12,127 bases of DNA, from positions 1-12,127 of the forward strand of contig CAKMQF010000052.1 of NCBI GenBank assembly GCA_927911745.1, given 5' to 3'. Both the position numbers and the translations under genes were made by a program. The notes beneath the pieces were generated by a model, which worked only from the letters and a program-made list of their open reading frames with translations, searched no databases and was not told where the DNA came from. Numbering within the stretch: the first letter of the stretch is position 1; every line of letters begins with the position of its first letter. The DNA comes from an uncultured Gemella sp. Its GTDB lineage: Bacteria; Bacillota; Bacilli; Staphylococcales; Gemellaceae. Of the stretch, positions 8,948-12,127 are shown piece by piece.

Positions 8948-9292
8948 TTAAAGTTCCTCAGCTTTCTTCATTAGTTCAACGTAGTGTTTAGCTTCAACTT
9001 CTGATAGCTTGCTTACACCATAAGTCTTAATTAACTCTCTTACCTCTGCTTGCTTACCTTCTTGGGCTTTTTTAGCTAGTACTCCACGTACTTCTTCAAG
9101 AGTAATAGTTTGATCTTCTTTAGTAGAATTAGTTAATAATTCAGTACTCTCATCTTCAACTACTTCCGATTTTTCTTCAACAAAAGTTTGTTCTAATTTT
9201 CCCTCAGTCATTACTTCACAAAAACTTTGAAGACTATCTGCTAATCGTCTTATATCCTCTATAACACTAAGCAATTGTTTTGTTTGACTCAT
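8948..9292 (-). CDS. Small acidic phage protein of the replication cassette
   Basis: 114-residue intact protein. It has an N-terminal helix (SQTKQLLSVIEDIRRLADSL), a highly acidic Glu/Thr-rich linker (about 35-62) and a C-terminal helical module beginning ITLEEVRGVLAKKAQEGKQA, then VRELIKTYGVSKLSEV and ending VELMKKAEEL. Similar C-terminal modules are common in small proteins just upstream of DUF2800 genes in Bacillota phages. Databases often give them misleading names, and I know of no established function. A helix-loop-helix nucleic-acid or protein-binding role is possible. The start overlaps the preceding gene by 26 bp and has GGGGTGA 8 bp upstream; the stop lies one base before the DUF2800 ATG, giving coupled translation. 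Confidence 0.75.
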   Translation of the reverse strand: MSQTKQLLSVIEDIRRLADSLQSFCEVMTEGKLEQTFVEEKSEVVEDESTELLTNSTKEDQTITLEEVRGVLAKKAQEGKQAEVRELIKTYGVSKLSEVEAKHYVELMKKAEEL

Positions 9293-9488
9293 ATAGATTC
9301 ACCCCTTTCTTAATTTCTTTAACATCTACCGAATGAATTGTCTGACCGGGTTTTAGTAAGTATACTTGAGTATACTCTCCAAATAACCACTGAACAATTT
9401 TCCTTGGTATCGTTATTCGAGATGCTTTTAAAATTTGAATCTCTTTATGATTCGAATCCGATACATTGATAATAACTTTATGTTTCAT
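9267..9488 (-). CDS. Small AbrB-like DNA-binding candidate
   Basis: 73-residue basic protein. The central ASRITIPRKIVQWLFGEYTQ resembles the swapped-hairpin strand and loop of SpoVT/AbrB-type DNA-binding domains (pattern RxTIPxxxxxWLFG). VYLLKPGQTIHSVDVKEIKK follows. Small proteins with this pattern are regular members of Bacillota phage cassettes just before DUF2800. A transcriptional or DNA-binding role is inferred from the resemblance only. AGGAGG lies 8 bp before the ATG, and the terminator plus conserved motif (9514-9571) lie directly upstream, so expression probably depends on read-through or a local promoter. The end overlaps the next gene by 26 bp. Confidence 0.65.
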   Translation of the reverse strand: MKHKVIINVSDSNHKEIQILKASRITIPRKIVQWLFGEYTQVYLLKPGQTIHSVDVKEIKKGVNLYESNKTIA

Positions 9489-9513
9489 CAGTATCCCTCC
9501 TATTTATAATTTG

Positions 9514-9537
9514 TAAGTTAACCCCTACATATCTTAG
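9514..9537 (-). promoter_or_regulatory. Conserved post-terminator motif, copy 2
   Basis: On the minus strand this reads CTAAGATATGTAGGGG then TTAACTTA, nearly the same as the motif at 5129-5151. It starts 2 bp after the T7 tract of the terminator. A TTGACT that could act as a -35 spans the junction, but no convincing -10 follows at 16-18 bp, so promoter function is doubtful. Confidence 0.5.
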
Positions 9538-9539
9538 TC

Positions 9540-9571
9540 AAAAAAAGAAGGAGTATTTTTAACCCCTTCTT
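9540..9571 (-). terminator. Intrinsic terminator after the sigma-like gene
   Basis: On the minus strand a 7-bp stem AAGAAGG/CCTTCTT (9565-9571 and 9545-9551) is followed by seven T residues. It begins about 12 bp after the sigma-like gene's restored stop codon. It could attenuate the whole replication operon, making the first gene the only one fully expressed without antitermination. Confidence 0.9.
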
Positions 9572-9582
9572 ACATTTTTTAA

Positions 9583-10195
9583 TTAAATTTTCATTCTTAG
9601 TTTTTCTAATGCTTTTTTATGATACTTTGTTACCATAGCATTAGATACTCCCATCTCAGTTGCAATATCTATTTTTCTTCATATTTTCTAGATAGATTTT
9701 TTCAATAACTAGTTTCTCATTATCAGTCAGTATTTCAAATGCAGTTAAAATTTCATCTGACCATTCAAATTCTGTATTTTTTACGACCATATTCTCTATA
9801 GCTGATTTATCAGAATTAACTAAATCAGCATCTAAGGATAAATTATAGTTTCTTGGGAATTCCTCGTTTTTATAATAATCTACATCTGATTTTTGAGGTT
9901 CATATCCATAATTCTTTTTAAAATTTTCTATAAAATTTTCTCTCCAAGCTTTTATTATATATTTTTCTTCTTTTGTTCTCTCTGGTCTAGCATTTTTACA
10001 ATTATTATAGACCTCACTATCATCTATCGAATGAAGTAATTTTATATCCGCTTCTGTGATTCCATCTTTATCAATTTCCAAAGTATATTTATCACCGTTT
10101 GCAAACTCATAACTATAAGTCATTCTATCATCTTGATAAGTTTTTCTAGTAAGTAGTGTAATAAATCTTTTATTTGTTTTTGTAATAATCACCAT
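9583..10195 (-). CDS. Sigma-70 region-4-like HTH protein, first gene of the leftward operon, frame broken once
   Basis: Sigma-factor-like DNA-binding protein, about 203 residues when repaired; probably the early regulator of the element. The N-terminal half (YSYEFANGDKYTLEIDKDGI) is a small beta-rich domain often seen before the HTH in such phage proteins. The C-terminal part carries ILTDNEKLVIEKIYLENMKK. The first frame stops at 9656. Removing one A from the A5 run at 9672-9676 gives IDIATEMGVSNAMVTKYHKK, a classic region 4.2 HTH, ending LEKLRMKI at 9583. The chosen ATG (10195) has AGAGG close upstream, but both lie in the closing stem of the leader RNA. ATG 10123, where family-like sequence begins (MTYSYEF), is an alternative start with a weaker ribosome site. 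Confidence 0.8.
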
Positions 10196-10396
10196 AGTGA
10201 CCTCTTTCCCACTCAGGTGAGATCAAAAATGAAGTTTTATTACTATGAGACTTCTGTAGTGTAAAAAATGGCACACTAAAATTACGGAAAGCACATAGAA
10301 TTTTAAATAAGTTAGCAAAATAACCTTTATCGTTATCTCGGACTTATCTATTTAATTCATTTGTATCTCACCGTCTTAGTGGCCACTATGACTTTT
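10193..10396 (-). ncRNA. Structured leader RNA of the replication operon (riboswitch-like, class not recognised)
   Basis: On the minus strand, long-range pairing CAUAGUGGCC (10381-10390) with GGUCACUAUG (10193-10202) and GGUGAGAU (10365-10372) with AUCUCACC (10216-10223) closes a multibranch loop. Inside are four nearly contiguous hairpins: P2 at 10307-10347 (AUAAGU/ACUUAU plus AUAAC/GUUAU), P3 at 10278-10304, P4 at 10258-10277 (AGUGU/ACACU) and P5 at 10231-10254 (GAAGU/ACUUC). The 3' closing strand contains part of the ribosome site and the start codon of the sigma-like gene, so folding should block translation. The predicted transcription start falls 6 bp before the first helix. The folding is my reading by eye; no known class is recognised. 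Confidence 0.6.
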
Positions 10397-10402
10397 TGAG
10401 TA

Positions 10403-10430
10403 ATTATATTTAAATAATAAATTCTGTATA
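10403..10430 (-). promoter_or_regulatory. Leftward promoter of the replication operon
   Basis: On the minus strand TATACA (10425-10430), a 16-bp spacer, then a perfect TATAAT (10403-10408). The start point would be near 10396, just before the structured leader. The -35 matches TTGACA at 4 of 6 positions. Confidence 0.6.
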
Positions 10431-10439
10431 TTTTACAGA
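10423..10439. promoter_or_regulatory. Dyad operator candidate over the leftward -35
   Basis: Perfect 6-bp arms TCTGTA and TACAGA with a 5-bp spacer overlap the -35 box of the leftward promoter. The size and place suit a dimeric phage repressor, which would lie outside this window. No second copy was found. Confidence 0.4.
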
Positions 10440-10456
10440 TTATTTGAAATTTAATC

Positions 10457-10485
10457 TTTATACGGTTTTCCGAATATGATATAAT
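10457..10485 (+). promoter_or_regulatory. Rightward promoter (extended -10) of the divergent gene
   Basis: TTTATA (10457-10462), a 17-bp spacer, then TGATATAAT (TATAAT at 10480-10485 with an extended TG). It points to the 416-residue gene and leaves a leader of about 135 nt holding the GTTAC repeats. CGGTTTTCCG (10463-10472), a small dyad, lies just after the -35, and a related ACCGTTTTC is at 10499-10507. Confidence 0.65.
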
Positions 10486-10548
10486 ATATATATAAACAAC
10501 CGTTTTCTAAAATATAGAATTTTTATTATCTATACTATATATCTTAAC

Positions 10549-10603
10549 GTTACTTTGGTTACTTGCAATAGTTACCAAGCGTTACTACGGTTACTAACGT
10601 TAC
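10549..10603 (+). repeat. Six phased GTTAC repeats
   Basis: GTTAC occurs at 10549, 10558, 10571, 10581, 10590 and 10599, spaced 9, 13, 10, 9 and 9 bp, mostly as GGTTACT or CGTTACT. The spacing is close to one helical turn, as for a cooperative binding protein. The array lies in the transcribed leader, 25 bp before the start of the divergent gene, so an operator or RNA-level control is plausible. Confidence 0.7.
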
Positions 10604-10627
10604 TATTTTTATATAAAAAAGGGGGGC

Positions 10628-11877
10628 ATGAAGATGTCTAACGAACACTATCCATACTTATGTGGTGGAATTTTATTAAATTTACTAATTGAAGCTAAAA
10701 AAACTCCAATTAGTTCTAGGGAAAAACTAATGGTAAAAGAAGTACAGTATCTGATTCAGATATATTAAAAGGATTAATTAAACTTATTACGGGTGAAGAA
10801 ATACCATTTAATGGTGACACTTTAAAGAAAATTACTACGCAATACAAAAAATGTGAAATAAACGGTAATTCTTATATAACTTTCACTGATTCTAGTACTG
10901 TTAATGCCTTTTACAATAGATATACTAATAATTATAATGAATTACTTGAAGAAACATCTGATTTTATTAATACTTACCTATCCGAATCTAAATTAGAGTG
11001 GATTATAAAATCATTAATAGAAATTGTACAAGGCGATAATGTAATTAATGACGATTCTAAATTTTATATCGATACTAACATTCCTATTAAAAAAAATGAA
11101 TTTCATAAAATTAAAGATTTGACTATGGAGGTATTTTTACTTAGTATCATTGTGTTTATCTTAAATTACAAAAAAAATAATAAAAAAGGTAGAGATTACT
11201 TTGAATTCATCTGCTATCAAGATACCCCGAGAGGTTCATGGAAATTAAATGAATACCTTGGAAAATCCAATAGACCTATAAATATTAAAAGGTACAAAAA
11301 TTTTATTTTAAATGATTCTAATAAGGACAAAAATATACATAAATATAGGGTTAGTAATGCCTCAAAAAGTAATAATTTAATGCCTGAAAGTAACAACAGT
11401 AATTATCTTTTAAATAACATTTCAAAAAGAGAATTCTATAATTTAATTGTAGGTAGAATTGAACATGCTACTTTTAGTGATTTTAATAGTAAAATAATAA
11501 GGGTATTTTATCTAAAATTAGATAGAGTTTTGAATTTTTGGAGTGATGAAGCCGCCAAACCTCTAAAAAATTTAGATATAAAAGCACGTAAAATTTTAAT
11601 GTCCTTCCCTACAATTTTTGCGGTTGATCAAGGTCCTTCTGGACACAAAGATGGTGATTTATCCTACTATGGATACATTAGAAATTTACAAGTTTTCTCT
11701 GATTATGTTAAAATTATGTTTGAAGTAATCTCATCATTTGATCAAATTGAACTCTACAATAATAATTTATTATTAGGTATTGAAGACTTTGAACTTTATA
11801 ATACCCATTGGGCAGTAAAGCATGTAAATACCAATAATATATTAGATTGTATCCATTCTAATTCTAGTATTCTATAA
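10628..11877 (+). CDS. Divergent conserved hypothetical protein with YPYLCGG start, frame broken once
   Basis: Unknown-function protein, about 416 residues when repaired, transcribed opposite to the replication genes. From ATG 10628 (GGGGGG directly upstream; ATG 10634 is also possible) it begins MKMSNEHYPYLCGGILLNLL. The first frame stops at 10766. One extra A in the A5 run at 10722-10726 joins SSREK to TNGKRSTVSDSDILKGLIK and an open frame to 11877. I recall proteins starting with YPYLCGG in Bacillota mobile elements, but no assigned function. The C-terminal third has PTIFAVDQG (about 328-336), a YYGYI strand and THWAVK (393-398), which look like a separate folded module. No catalytic motif, signal peptide or HTH is evident. 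The hydrophobic stretch near 166-178 is probably a buried helix. Placement suggests an accessory or defence-type gene; that is inference. Confidence 0.65.
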
Positions 11878-11911
11878 AAAAAGAATCAGAGCATTTTTTG
11901 CTCTGATTCTT
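11876..11911. terminator. Bidirectional 12-bp stem terminator
   Basis: A perfect 12-bp stem AAGAATCAGAGC/GCTCTGATTCTT (11881-11892 and 11900-11911) has a 7-nt loop. It starts at the stop codon of the divergent gene. Rightward the tail is the weaker TTATCTT; leftward it has a T7 tract, so it probably stops transcription from both sides. Confidence 0.85.
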
Positions 11912-12127
11912 ATCTTACGTTTAATATTTAATTAAGCTAAATTATATATTTATATATTCGTTTTAGATAAATAAAATATAGTGAATAAAATATTAAATTA
12001 AACAATCTTGATTTTGAACTACAAATTCTATAGTCAGATTTATTTTCTTATATACTATAAAACAGAAAATGAATATTATTAAAATATATTATCTTTCAAC
12101 TTATATAATATATATATATTATGAATA
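11912..12127. other. AT-rich stretch without a recognisable gene
   Basis: This 216-bp end of the window is almost entirely A/T with frequent stops in all frames and runs of TATATA. I see no supported gene, RNA or attachment site. It may hold the promoter of a gene beyond the window edge. Confidence 0.6.

Noticed and set aside
11912..12127. Prophage attachment site or integrase start at the right edge
   Set aside because: No integrase-like frame, tRNA fragment or repeat of another part of the window was found; the sequence is only AT-rich.

Overview
The window reads as the early/replication half of a prophage (or integrated phage-like element) from a low-GC Bacillota host. The DNA is strongly AT-rich, Shine-Dalgarno sites are near-perfect AGGAGG, genes overlap or abut, and the leftward gene order matches a replication cassette common in Clostridia, Streptococcus and related temperate phages. 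The genus cannot be fixed from this stretch.

Layout, following leftward transcription from right to left: a promoter near 10403-10430 starts a folded leader RNA of about 200 nt. The leader runs into a sigma-region-4-like HTH gene (9583-10195) that ends at a terminator. Next come an AbrB-like small protein, a small acidic protein, a DUF2800 RecB-like nuclease, a DUF2815 single-strand-binding-like protein, a 40-residue membrane microprotein and a family A DNA polymerase, ending at a second terminator. A deoxyribosyltransferase-like protein (DUF4406 type) and an AEP/SF3 primase-helicase follow, then an AT-rich intergenic region packed with ATGACNGTCA-type decamers (candidate origin). A VRR-NUC nuclease, an SNF2 helicase and a DUF1492/ArpU-like late regulator come next, then a terminator. 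The left edge carries three 46-bp tandem repeats where late-gene control sequences would be expected. Together these genes supply polymerase, primase-helicase, SSB and recombination nucleases for autonomous phage DNA replication.

On the right, a divergent rightward gene (10628-11877) encodes a 416-residue protein of unknown function. It has its own extended -10 promoter, six helically phased GTTAC repeats in its upstream region and a strong downstream hairpin. It sits in the accessory/control position of the element. Sequence from 11912 to 12127 is very AT-rich with no gene I can support.

A striking property of the window is that seven genes are interrupted by single-base indels, ten in all, mostly in A/T runs. 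Conserved protein sequence resumes immediately in another frame each time. This looks more like uncorrected sequencing indels, or very recent decay, than old pseudogenes. I give the repaired spans as single genes and mark the breaks.
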